DNA of 64,000 bases, taken from the NCBI RefSeq assembly GCF_900107255.1, contig NZ_FNPH01000006.1, forward strand, positions 1-64,000. Direction: 5' to 3'. A program made the position numbers and the translations under genes. Of the stretch, positions 15,963 through 24,379 are shown piece by piece. How positions within the stretch are numbered: position 1 is the first letter of the stretch; the number at the start of each line of letters is the position of its first letter. Under the pieces are notes generated by a model. It was given only the letters and a program-made list of their open reading frames with translations. It did not search any database and was not told the origin of the DNA. This stretch comes from Micromonospora pattaloongensis (lineage in GTDB: Bacteria; Actinomycetota; Actinomycetes; Mycobacteriales; Micromonosporaceae).

Positions 15963-16825
15963 TGCCCAGCGAGCTGCTCCTGCACCGCGGTCTCGTCGAC
16001 GCCACGGGCGCCCGTCACCGCCGCGTCTCGCTGCGCCCGCTCGGCGGCCACGAGGAGGCGGCGCTCGCCGAGGCGGTGTCCCTCGACGGCGGCGCCCCCG
16101 ACGAACGCACGGTGCACGAGGTGCTCGCCGCCTGCATCGAGCGCCTCGGCGGCTACCGGCACGTCACTGCCGAACACGCGGCGGCCCTCACCCGGGGCGA
16201 CCGGCAGCGACTGGCCCTCGCGCTGCGCGGGATCATGCTGGGCGACCCCCTCGTGCTCACGCTGCGCTGCTCGAGCGCCGCCTGCGGCGAGCTGGCTGAC
16301 CTGGAGCTGCACGTCAGCTCACTTCTCGGCGGTGGCGCCACCGAGCCCGACCCTGAGCCGCAGTGGTGGGCGGTGGAGACACCCGACGGCGTGCTGCACG
16401 TGCGCGCGCCCACCGGCGCCGACGACGAGGCGTGCGCGGGGCTGCCCGGTGGGACCGCACAGCGCGCCGGCGTGCTGTGGGACCGCCTGCTCGACGTCGG
16501 CGACCCGCCCGCGGCGTGGGCGGACCTGGCCCCCGTGACCCAGCAGTTGCTCGCCCGCACCCTGGCCGACAGCGGCACCCTGCCGGACCTGCTGTTCGTA
16601 TCCGCCTGCCCCGCGTGCGGCGCGTTGCTGGAGCTGGAGCTCGACCCGTTCCAGCTGCTGGCCCGGGAGCTGGCGCTCGGCGCCGACCGCCTGCTCGCCG
16701 AGGTGCACTGTCTGGCCTTCCACTACGGCTGGGGCGAGGAGGCGATCCTCGCGCTGCCCCGGCCCCGCCGCTGGCGGTACCTGGAGCTGCTCCGCCGGCA
16801 GCTCGAAAGCCGACCACTGACCTGA
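15962..16825 (+). CDS. T4 gp26/gp51-like baseplate protein with zinc ribbon
   Basis: The 287-residue protein occupies the position, directly after the tube gene, where many CIS carry a gp26/gp51-like baseplate hub assembly protein. Residues 20-100 have the expected RRVSLRPLGGHEEAAL start and a VLAACIERLGG helix. Four cysteines, C103/C108 (CX4C) and C216/C219 (CPAC), are arranged as in a zinc ribbon, with beta-rich sequence between. The C-terminus ends in a helical FHYGWGEEAIL and RRWRYLELLRRQL segment typical of this family. It probably helps assemble the hub rather than remaining in the particle. Confidence 0.75.
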   Translation: MPSELLLHRGLVDATGARHRRVSLRPLGGHEEAALAEAVSLDGGAPDERTVHEVLAACIERLGGYRHVTAEHAAALTRGDRQRLALALRGIMLGDPLVLTLRCSSAACGELADLELHVSSLLGGGATEPDPEPQWWAVETPDGVLHVRAPTGADDEACAGLPGGTAQRAGVLWDRLLDVGDPPAAWADLAPVTQQLLARTLADSGTLPDLLFVSACPACGALLELELDPFQLLARELALGADRLLAEVHCLAFHYGWGEEAILALPRPRRWRYLELLRRQLESRPLT

Positions 16826-16838
16826 AGGGAATCGCGCG

Positions 16839-17042
16839 ATGCATGAGGTGCCGCACCACGGGCTGACCCGACGCCAGCTGGAGTACCAACTGTCCTGGCT
16901 CATGCGACGCCGCCCGCAGGACCCGACGAAGCTGCCGGAGTTCATCGGCGACCTCGTCGTCACGCTCATCGACCGCAACAACGTCGCGCTGGCCGCGCAC
17001 GCGGCCGAGGCCGCGCGCACCGACCTGCCCGACGGCTCCTGA
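16839..17042 (+). CDS. Small CIS-locus protein, 67 residues
   Basis: A short mostly helical protein (RRQLEYQLSWLMRRRPQ, LPEFIGDLVVTLIDRNN) lying 13 bases after the gp26-like gene and preceded by GAAGGGA. Most well-studied CIS have a very small gene at about this place (for example Pvc6/Afp6), but I cannot show homology to those. No membrane segment or motif. Likely a minor structural or assembly factor, inferred only from position. Confidence 0.6.
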   Translation: MHEVPHHGLTRRQLEYQLSWLMRRRPQDPTKLPEFIGDLVVTLIDRNNVALAAHAAEAARTDLPDGS

Positions 17043-17057
17043 CAGCGGGACACGGCG

Positions 17058-17876
17058 ATGGCACTCAACCTCGACCCCCGGCTCGTGGCGTTCGACGCCC
17101 AGCTCGAGCGCGGCGCCATCATGCGCCTGGACCCGGCCGGCACCGGGTCGTCGACGAGCGGCGGCCCGACCGGCCGCTCGTCGCCGGCCGGAACGGCGGC
17201 GTCCCAGGCCTCGCCCGCACTCAGCGGAAAGGTCCTCTACTTCCAGTACAACCCGGAGACCATCAGCCGGACCCGCACGGGCAAGTGGGAGCCCCGCAAG
17301 AAGCGCCGCGGCCTGACCATCGAGACCCCGCAGGCCGTGCGTCAGCGCTCGGGGCAGGGATCGTCCGCGCTGCTCGCCGAGTCCGAGACGATCTCGCTCA
17401 AGGTCATCTTCGACGCCACCGAGGCCCTGCTGGCCGGCCGCGTCGACGCCGAGCGCACCGACGGCGTCCTCCCGCAGCTGGCGTTCCTGGAGCTGCTCTC
17501 CACGGGCAAGGAGGGCAACACCGCCGACCGCAACCGCGAGAGCGTGCAGCCCGTACGCCCCGACGAGCTGCTGCTCATCCTCGGCCGGCGACGCCTGTTC
17601 CCCGTCGTGCTCACCAGCATGACGATCACCGAGAGCAAGTTCCTGCCGACGCTCGTCCCGCTGCGCGCCGACGCCGACCTGAAGTTCACCGTGCTGGAGC
17701 CGGACGAGTCCGCGTACAGCGGCACCATCTCGACCGCGTACGCGCGGCTGCTCTCCGGCCGCACGACGCTGTCCAGCGCCGCCGCCGCCGAGGACGCCGT
17801 CGTCTCCGCGATCGACCGCGAACTCACCCGCGATCCGTTCCAGGCGCCGGGCCCCACCGAGCAGGTGACGGCATGA
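17058..17876 (+). CDS. CIS_tube-type baseplate/tube-connecting protein
   Basis: The 272-residue product resembles the domain known as contractile injection system tube protein, found at the N-terminus of Pvc7/Afp7-type proteins. Recognisable parts are VLYFQYNPETISRTRTGKWEP, a SETISLKVIFDATE strand, QLAFLELLS, ELLLILGRRRLFPVVLTSMTITESKFLPTLVPLRADADLKFTVLEPD. Residues 28-55 form a Ser/Gly/Pro-rich linker. In relatives a LysM-like domain follows in the same chain; here that domain is encoded by the next gene, which overlaps by 4 bases. It probably joins the tube and the hub. Confidence 0.82.
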   Translation: MALNLDPRLVAFDAQLERGAIMRLDPAGTGSSTSGGPTGRSSPAGTAASQASPALSGKVLYFQYNPETISRTRTGKWEPRKKRRGLTIETPQAVRQRSGQGSSALLAESETISLKVIFDATEALLAGRVDAERTDGVLPQLAFLELLSTGKEGNTADRNRESVQPVRPDELLLILGRRRLFPVVLTSMTITESKFLPTLVPLRADADLKFTVLEPDESAYSGTISTAYARLLSGRTTLSSAAAAEDAVVSAIDRELTRDPFQAPGPTEQVTA

Positions 17877-18154
17877 CAGACCGTTCCTCGCGCCACGCCG
17901 ACCTGCCGACGTACCGCCGACCGGTCCCCGGCGGCCCGGACGACGCCGAGCTGTTCACGCCGCGCCTGCGCACCCGTCCCGCCCCGACCCGGCAGCACCT
18001 GGTCACCGGCGCCGACCGGCTCGACCTGCTGGCGTACCGCTACCTCGACGACCCGCACGCCTTCTGGCGCATCGCCGACGCCAACCCGGACGCCGACCTC
18101 GACGCCCTCACCGAACCGGGCCGCACGCTCGGCATCCCCGGGCGGTCGCGGTGA
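17873..18154 (+). CDS. LysM-like (gp53-type) baseplate protein
   Basis: The 93-residue protein has a disordered Pro/Arg-rich first half, then HLVTGADRLDLLAYRYLDDPHAFWRIADANPDAD and GRTLGIPG, a LysM-like unit as seen in T4 gp53 and CIS relatives. Such domains usually bind peptidoglycan or pack against the baseplate hub. The ATGA overlap with the preceding CIS_tube gene and the GTGA overlap with the hub gene show tight coupling. I infer that it is a split part of a Pvc7-like two-domain protein. Confidence 0.8.
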   Translation: MTDRSSRHADLPTYRRPVPGGPDDAELFTPRLRTRPAPTRQHLVTGADRLDLLAYRYLDDPHAFWRIADANPDADLDALTEPGRTLGIPGRSR

Positions 18155-19452
18155 CACCCCAGCGGCGCCAGCGCCGACCCGAGCTGCGCCTGTGGCTCGA
18201 CGGCCGCCCGGTTCAGCGGCCGGGGGACTGGGTGCTGCAGCTGGAGGTCGAGGAGCGCAGTGACGAGGCGTCGTCGCTGCGGCTCGTCGTGGACATGAGC
18301 CCGATCGCGGGCGACCGCGGCGCCGGCGACTGGGACGTGCTGGAGCACGCCAGCTTCGCGGAGGACCTGTTGATCCCCGACTTCCGCCTGCTCCGGCGGG
18401 TTACCGTCGAGTTCTCGCTGGTGAGCGACGTCCCGGACGACGAGCCGATCGCGGGCGTCGTGTTCGACGGCTATCTCACGGCGGTGGAGCCGGTCTTCGG
18501 CGAGTCCCGCGTGCCGGACTCGCGGCTGGAGCTCACCGGCCTCGACGCGTCGTGCCTCATGCACTTCGAAACGGTCACCCGTACCTGGGCCGACATCACC
18601 GACGCGCAGATCGCCACCGAGATCTACCGGAAGTACGGCTTCGCGGTGACCGGGCCGGGTGCGGCCGGCAGGGGCACGTCGGTGGAGGACGGCGGCCTGG
18701 ACCGCCCGCTCCGACGCGCCGTCCTCGTGCAGCGCGCCACCGACGCCGAGTTCCTGCGCCTGCTGGCGCGCCGCAACGGTTTCGAGACGTACGTCGAGCC
18801 CGGCCAGGGACCGGTCAGGGAGGGGCCACACCCGGGCGACACCCTCACCGGGCACTTCCGCTCGCCCAGCGTCGAGCCCCCCGAGCAGCCGCCGCTGGAG
18901 CTGTTCCCGCGCGACGCGCCGTCGCTGATCGCGTTCCGCGCCCGCTACGACAGCCACCAGCCGACGCGCGTCCTCGGATGGCACATCGACGAGCAGAGCC
19001 GCCGGCTGCGCCGCACCGACGTCGGCGATCCCGGCTACCGACGGATGGGCACGCACAGCCGCGCCGACGTGCTGGCCGAGCGCCTCGGGGCGATCCGACC
19101 GGTGCGCGTGGCGACCTCCCAGCACCCGACCCAGTCGGCCGACCTGCAGACCACGGACGTCCCGCACTCCGACGCGGAACTCGACGCACTCGCCCGCGCG
19201 CAGCTGCGGCTCGTGGACTGGTTCGCCGTCGGCAGCGGCACCGTCATGTGCGAGCGTTACCCGTCGATCGTGCGCTCCCGCCGGCCGATCACCGTGTCGG
19301 GCGCCGGCCACCTGCTCGACGGGCCCTGGTACGTCCAGGCGGTCCGGCACCGCTGGGGCGTCGACCCGACCGACCCGGAGACCGAGCCGTCCATGCGCCG
19401 CTACGAGGCCGACGTGACCCTCGTACGCAACGCGCTGGGCGGCATGGGCTGA
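18151..19452 (+). CDS. Phage late control D-type hub protein (gp27-like)
   Basis: This 433-residue protein corresponds to the hub half of VgrG (T4 gp27, P2 gpD). Visible family elements are an N-terminal PELRLWLDGRPV, a GVVFDGYLTAVEP segment, LELTGLDASCLMHFE, an RATDAEFLRLLARRNGFETYVEPGQG block, and the C-terminal SGAGHLLDGPWYVQAVRHRWG and YEADVTLVRNAL. The hub trimer adapts the sixfold tube to the threefold spike. The spike half (gp5/gpV) is encoded separately about 19.5 kb downstream, so the VgrG-like unit is split. GTG start with a 4-base overlap. Confidence 0.9.
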   Translation: MTPQRRQRRPELRLWLDGRPVQRPGDWVLQLEVEERSDEASSLRLVVDMSPIAGDRGAGDWDVLEHASFAEDLLIPDFRLLRRVTVEFSLVSDVPDDEPIAGVVFDGYLTAVEPVFGESRVPDSRLELTGLDASCLMHFETVTRTWADITDAQIATEIYRKYGFAVTGPGAAGRGTSVEDGGLDRPLRRAVLVQRATDAEFLRLLARRNGFETYVEPGQGPVREGPHPGDTLTGHFRSPSVEPPEQPPLELFPRDAPSLIAFRARYDSHQPTRVLGWHIDEQSRRLRRTDVGDPGYRRMGTHSRADVLAERLGAIRPVRVATSQHPTQSADLQTTDVPHSDAELDALARAQLRLVDWFAVGSGTVMCERYPSIVRSRRPITVSGAGHLLDGPWYVQAVRHRWGVDPTDPETEPSMRRYEADVTLVRNALGGMG

Positions 19453-19463
19453 GGCAGGGGCGC

Positions 19464-19874
19464 ATGGGCGACGGCATCCGATCCCCGCTGACGACCTCGA
19501 TGGCCAGGTCGATGGCGTTCCCCTTCCGCGCCGGCGACCGGGGCGCGGTCGAACTCTCCCCGCGGGCGCGCGCGATCCACGAGTCGATCGAGCAGTTGCT
19601 GCTGACCGTTCCCGGCGAGCGGGTCAACCGGCCCGACTTCGGCTGCGGCGTGCAGCGCCTGGTGTTCGGCGGCGCCAGCCCGGAGGTCGCCGCGGCCGCG
19701 GAGTACGTCGTGTCCGCCGCGGTGCAGCGCTACCTGGGCGCGCTGCTCACCGTCGACGCGGTACGCGTGAGCGTCGAGGAGACGCTGCTGCTCGTCGACG
19801 TCCTCTACACGCTGCGGGACACGGGCGAGGAGTTCGTCGCGACGGTCGCGCAACCGCTGGAGGTGGCGCCGTGA
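19464..19874 (+). CDS. gp25/gpW-like baseplate wedge protein
   Basis: The 136-residue product is a standard gp25-like protein: FPFRAGDRGAVELSPRARAIHESIEQLLLTVPGERVNRPDFGCGVQRLVF, with the conserved PGERxxxPxFGxG motif. gp25 connects the sheath to the baseplate wedge and nucleates sheath polymerisation. ATG 19464 is 11 bases after the hub stop. It overlaps the following baseplate-J gene by 4 bases. Confidence 0.95.
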   Translation: MGDGIRSPLTTSMARSMAFPFRAGDRGAVELSPRARAIHESIEQLLLTVPGERVNRPDFGCGVQRLVFGGASPEVAAAAEYVVSAAVQRYLGALLTVDAVRVSVEETLLLVDVLYTLRDTGEEFVATVAQPLEVAP

Positions 19875-22800
19875 CCGCCACGATCCCGCCCATGCCGCGG
19901 GCCGGTGAGCCGCCCGCCGTGGTGAACCGCACGTTCGGTGCGGTGGGCCTGGGCGCCGCGCTGGCGGCCGCCCAGGAGGAGCTCGCGGTCGCCGCCGCGG
20001 ACGGCCGGACGGGCGATCAGGTCTGGCAGCTGCCGCCCGGCGCGCACACCCTCGAGGGCGCCCTTGAGCTGGGCGCGGACGGCGTCGCGCTCACGGTACG
20101 CGGCGACCGCACCGTGCTCGCCGTCGTGCCCGCTGCCGCGGCGAGCGCGGTCGAGGTCGCGGCGCTGCTCGTGCGGGGCCGGGCCGTGGTGCTCGAGGGC
20201 GTCACCGTGGAGTGCCCGCCCGTCGCCGCCGACCTCGTCGGCGTCCGGCTCGAAGGCACCGACCGCGCCGCTGCGCGCAACGTCGCGGTACGCGGAATCC
20301 ACGCCCGAACGGCGACCGGCCTGCGCGTGACCGCGCCGCGGGTCGAGGTGTCCGGCTGCGCGGCGGTCGAGGTGGTGGCGTCCGAGGGTCTGGCGACCGG
20401 CGTTCAGGTCAGCGCGGACGACGTCGCCGCCAGCGGGGTGCGGGTCGAGGGTGCGCGCGGCCCGCAGGCGCGGGGGGTGGCCGCCGACGCCGACCGGGGC
20501 CTGCTCGCGGACGTCACGGTCACCGGGCTCACCGCCACCGCACCCGGCGGGGTCGACGACGCCGTCCAGGTCGCCGCTGGGGTGCGCGTCGAACGCGTCG
20601 TCGCCCACCGCGACGCGCCCGTCGCCGACGGCGTCGACCTCGTGGCCTGGTTGCAGGCCGCGCAGGCCCGGCTCGCCGCCGCGCCCGCCGGCACGTCCGA
20701 GACCTGGAACCTGCCGCCGGGTGCGTTCGCGCTCGACGCCGGCCTGCACCTCGGCGCCGCCGGGCGTCACCTGGTGGTGGCGGGAACGACGGCGCCCGGC
20801 GCCCAGACACACCTCGTCGTCGGCGACGCCACCGCGGTGGCCGGCGATCTCGTCGCCCTCGCGGTCACCGGCGACCGCGTCGAGGTGCGCGACCTGCTGC
20901 TGCGCGCCCGCGCCACCGGCGCGCTCGTCGGCGTCCGCGCGACCGGAACGTCGTCGGCAACCCTGCGGGGCGTCGAGGTGGCCGAGGCGCGCGGCGACAG
21001 CGCCGCCGCGGTGGAGGTCGCTGCGCCCTGGGTGTCCCTCACGAGCGTGCGGGTGCGGGCGGTCCGCGCGGACGCAGCGGCAGCCACGACCCTCGCGGTG
21101 GGCGTCGCCGCGACGGCAAAGCAGGTGCGCCTCTCCCGCGTCGCGGTTACCCAGGTGAACGGTCCGACCGCGACCGGCATCGACCTCACCGCCTCGGTGC
21201 GCGCCGACGTCGCGTCGCTGCACGTCGAGGGCGTCACCGGAGCTACCGCCGAGGCCGCGCGGATGCGTGTCGTCGGCCCGTCCGGGACGCACCGCGAGCT
21301 GTCGCTGCTGGACGTCGCCCTGCGTACCATCCGTGGCACGGACGCCGCCCACGCCCTCGTGGCCTTCTGCAGCGGCGACGTGGCGGTGCGCGGCCTCACC
21401 GTGGCGGCGCTGGAGGCCGCGGACGCGATCGGCGTCCTGGCCGTCGCCGGCGGCGAGCTCGACTGGCTCGGCGGCACCGTCGAGGACGTGCGCGGCACGG
21501 CCCGTGGCGCGACGGGCGCCCGTCTGCTCTGCCTGCCCTCGCGCGCGGCCATCACGGTCCGCGACGTCCACGTCGAGGCAGTCCGCGCGCCCGGCGTCGG
21601 GCCGTCGGCCGACCCGTCACCCACCTGGCGCGCCTGGCTGGAGCAGCTGCGGCCGTGGATCGCGGACGGCGCCGGCACCGGGCCGCCGGCACCGATCCCG
21701 ACCGCCGACCCCGCGCACGTCGACGAGGTCACCGGCCTGCACGTCTGCGCGCCGGTCGAGGACTTCGAGCCGTTCCTGACCGACGTGACCGCCAGCGCGG
21801 ACGGCGGGGACGCCGGCGCGGTCACCGTCGCGGCGTCCGCGCTGCGGCGGGTGAGCGGCACGGCGCTGCAGATCGAGGCCGAGCTGCGAGACGTCGAGAT
21901 CCGGGGCGTCGAGGCGTGGACGGCGGTGCGCGGCGGGTCCGTGCGGGGCGAGCGGGTGCTGCTGGCCCAGGCGACATGGCACCGCATGCACACCGGGCTG
22001 GAGTTCGGGCCGTGCCTGTTGTCCACCGTGGACGCCCTGCTCACCGGTGTCGTCGGCGGACCCGCGGTGGTGACGGGCCCGGAGACCGACCTCGCCGACG
22101 TCCTCGTGACCTTCGCGGCCGCGGCACCGCCGCCGTTCCGCCCGGCCCCCGATCCCCTGCCGTACACGGTGCCCGGGCCCGCGGGCATCCCGCCCTCGGT
22201 GCTCGCCGGTAGCCTCGCGCCCGCCGCCGTCGTGGACCTGCGACTGGCCGACCCGCGGGCGCACGACGTGGCCGTCCGCGTCCCGGGCGACGCCGAGCGC
22301 ACGCCCACCGTCCTCGGTGCTCACCCGCCGGGGCAGCCCGGGCGGTGCGCGCTGCGCGACCCCGAACCGCCGCCGCCTCCGTCGGTCGATCCGCCGCCGG
22401 TGCCCGGCCCGCCTGTCGACTACCGCGCCCGCGACGCGCGGAGCCTGCTCGCGCTCATGACCGACCGCGCCCGCCGCACCATGCCGGGCTGGGCGCCGAC
22501 CGGCCCCGCCGACCACACGACGATGTGGCTGGAGCTGCTCGCCGCACGCCTGGACGCGCTGGCGTACCGGCAGGAGGTCGCCGTCGCCGAGGGCTACCTG
22601 GGCACCGCGCAGGCGCGCCGTTCGGTGGAGGACCACGCCCGGCTCGTCGACCACCACGCCGATCCCGGCCTGTCCGCGACCGCCATGATCCGGGTCGAGC
22701 TCGACGACGACGGTGCCGGTGCGCTCGGCCTGACCGGGCACATCGCCGCCACCGGCGGCGTGGTGATCCCCGCCGGGACGCTCGTGGTCAATCCCGACGC

Positions 22801-24379
22801 CAACGACCGCTTCGTCGTCTTCGCCACGGAGTCCGATCTCGCCGTCGAGCGGGCGCTCGACACGTTCCGGCTCGCCGAGCCGGTCGAGCCGGGAGCGACC
22901 TCGGCGGTGCTCGCCGGGGACCACACGACGCTCGCACGCGACCGCTGGCTGGTGATCCTGGCGACCGACCCGGAGAACCCCGCGCTGACCGACCCGGACA
23001 TGCCGCCGCACGTCGTGCGGGTCACCCGGACCGAGGTGGGCACCGACACCACGCGGGTGTCCTGGGACCCGCGCCGGCCCTCGCCCGCGCGCTACCGGCC
23101 GGACACGGCCACCGTCCTCGGCAACGTCGTCCCCGCGCACCACGGACTGCCGCTGACGCCGCTGTCGGCGCAGGGAGCGGCCGCCGTCCTCGAGGGCACC
23201 GAGGGCGACGACCTGCTGCGCCCGTGGCGCGAGCGCCTGACCGTCCGCGATCCGGGCGGCCCGTCGCGGGAGGTCGAGCTGCCCTGGGCACCGGTCAGCG
23301 TGCACGCGCCCGGCTGGCCGTGGCCGGGACACCCGGCGCGCTGCGGCGTACCGCAGATCGCCGTGAGCGTCGACGGCGAGCCCTGGAACCTGGCCGACGA
23401 CCTCGCCACGCTGGGCCCCGCCGACGAGAGCTACGTGCTGCGCCCCGGCCGGGCGGGCGGCGTTGCGGCGGTGTTCGGCGACGGCGTGAACGGCGCGGCC
23501 CTGCCGGCGCGCGAGGTCTCCGTCGAGTTCGCGGTGCGCATCGGGCTCGGCACCGTGGCAAACGTCGCGGCCGGCACGCTCACCCGCCTGCTCGCGCTCG
23601 GCGAGGGCGGCGACGCCGACCTCCTGCGCGGGGAGGGCGACGCCCAGCGCGTGGACCTGCTGCACAAACACCTGCGCGTGTCCAACCCCGTCGCCGCGAC
23701 CGGCGGCCGCGACCCGGAGCCGCTGGAGCACGTCCGGTACGCGGCGCCCCTCGGCGTGCGTGATCTGCGGTCGGCCGTCGTCCCCGAGGACTACGAGCGG
23801 CTGCTGGAGGAGCTACCCGATGTCGCCGCCGCGCGGGCCCGGGTGCGGACCACCGGGCAGCGGCCCGCGGTCTCGGTCACGCTGCTGCTGCGCGACGAGG
23901 ACGCGCTGGCCGCCGGCGGCGATGCGGGGGAGGCCGAGCGGCTGCGCCGGTGGGCGCTGGCCCGCGAGCGGCTGGAGTCCGTGCGCCTGCTGGGATTCGA
24001 CGTCGAGCTCGTGCCGCCGCGCTTCGTGCCGCTCGACCTGGACCTCGTCGTCGACATCGCGCCCTGGGCCACGGGGGAGACGGTGCGCAATGCCGTCACT
24101 GCGGCGCTCGGCGGGCCCGGCGGCGCGCTGGACCCCGACACCTCCGGGCTCGGCGGCGACGTGCACGTCGACGCGCTGCACCGGCGCGTGCTCGGCGTCC
24201 CGGGCGTCGTCGCGGTTCGGGTTCGGCGCCTGCGCCGCCTCGAGCCGGGGGCGCCGGAGCGGGTGGGGGCGGGTGTGCTGCCCGTCGCCGGCGACGAGGT
24301 CGCGATCCTGCGTCACCCGTACGGCCCCGCGTACCCGCACGGGGTGCTCACCGTCGAGATCTGCGGGGGGACGTCGTGA
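19871..24379 (+). CDS. Beta-helix/baseplate J fusion protein
   Basis: The 1502-residue protein has two parts. Residues ~15-770 contain short repeated strands of the VxVxGxxA type (RAVVLEGVTVE, ARNVAVRGIHA, PRVEVSGCAAVEV, LADVTVTGLTA) as in right-handed beta-helices. The unit starting near residue 17 (VWQLPPGAHTLEGALELG) recurs near residue 257 (TWNLPPGAFALDAGLHLG), so this part has been internally duplicated. After a Pro-rich linker (~830-850), residues ~850-1500 form a gp6/baseplate J-like wedge protein, with LAYRQEVAVAEGYLGTA, NPVAATGGRDPEPLEHVRYAAP, VVPEDYERLLEELPDVAAARA and a C-terminal VDALHRRVLGVPGV. J proteins form the wedge ring; the beta-helix probably projects outwards as a binding surface. 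Confidence 0.85.
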   Translation: MTATIPPMPRAGEPPAVVNRTFGAVGLGAALAAAQEELAVAAADGRTGDQVWQLPPGAHTLEGALELGADGVALTVRGDRTVLAVVPAAAASAVEVAALLVRGRAVVLEGVTVECPPVAADLVGVRLEGTDRAAARNVAVRGIHARTATGLRVTAPRVEVSGCAAVEVVASEGLATGVQVSADDVAASGVRVEGARGPQARGVAADADRGLLADVTVTGLTATAPGGVDDAVQVAAGVRVERVVAHRDAPVADGVDLVAWLQAAQARLAAAPAGTSETWNLPPGAFALDAGLHLGAAGRHLVVAGTTAPGAQTHLVVGDATAVAGDLVALAVTGDRVEVRDLLLRARATGALVGVRATGTSSATLRGVEVAEARGDSAAAVEVAAPWVSLTSVRVRAVRADAAAATTLAVGVAATAKQVRLSRVAVTQVNGPTATGIDLTASVRADVASLHVEGVTGATAEAARMRVVGPSGTHRELSLLDVALRTIRGTDAAHALVAFCSGDVAVRGLTVAALEAADAIGVLAVAGGELDWLGGTVEDVRGTARGATGARLLCLPSRAAITVRDVHVEAVRAPGVGPSADPSPTWRAWLEQLRPWIADGAGTGPPAPIPTADPAHVDEVTGLHVCAPVEDFEPFLTDVTASADGGDAGAVTVAASALRRVSGTALQIEAELRDVEIRGVEAWTAVRGGSVRGERVLLAQATWHRMHTGLEFGPCLLSTVDALLTGVVGGPAVVTGPETDLADVLVTFAAAAPPPFRPAPDPLPYTVPGPAGIPPSVLAGSLAPAAVVDLRLADPRAHDVAVRVPGDAERTPTVLGAHPPGQPGRCALRDPEPPPPPSVDPPPVPGPPVDYRARDARSLLALMTDRARRTMPGWAPTGPADHTTMWLELLAARLDALAYRQEVAVAEGYLGTAQARRSVEDHARLVDHHADPGLSATAMIRVELDDDGAGALGLTGHIAATGGVVIPAGTLVVNPDANDRFVVFATESDLAVERALDTFRLAEPVEPGATSAVLAGDHTTLARDRWLVILATDPENPALTDPDMPPHVVRVTRTEVGTDTTRVSWDPRRPSPARYRPDTATVLGNVVPAHHGLPLTPLSAQGAAAVLEGTEGDDLLRPWRERLTVRDPGGPSREVELPWAPVSVHAPGWPWPGHPARCGVPQIAVSVDGEPWNLADDLATLGPADESYVLRPGRAGGVAAVFGDGVNGAALPAREVSVEFAVRIGLGTVANVAAGTLTRLLALGEGGDADLLRGEGDAQRVDLLHKHLRVSNPVAATGGRDPEPLEHVRYAAPLGVRDLRSAVVPEDYERLLEELPDVAAARARVRTTGQRPAVSVTLLLRDEDALAAGGDAGEAERLRRWALARERLESVRLLGFDVELVPPRFVPLDLDLVVDIAPWATGETVRNAVTAALGGPGGALDPDTSGLGGDVHVDALHRRVLGVPGVVAVRVRRLRRLEPGAPERVGAGVLPVAGDEVAILRHPYGPAYPHGVLTVEICGGTS

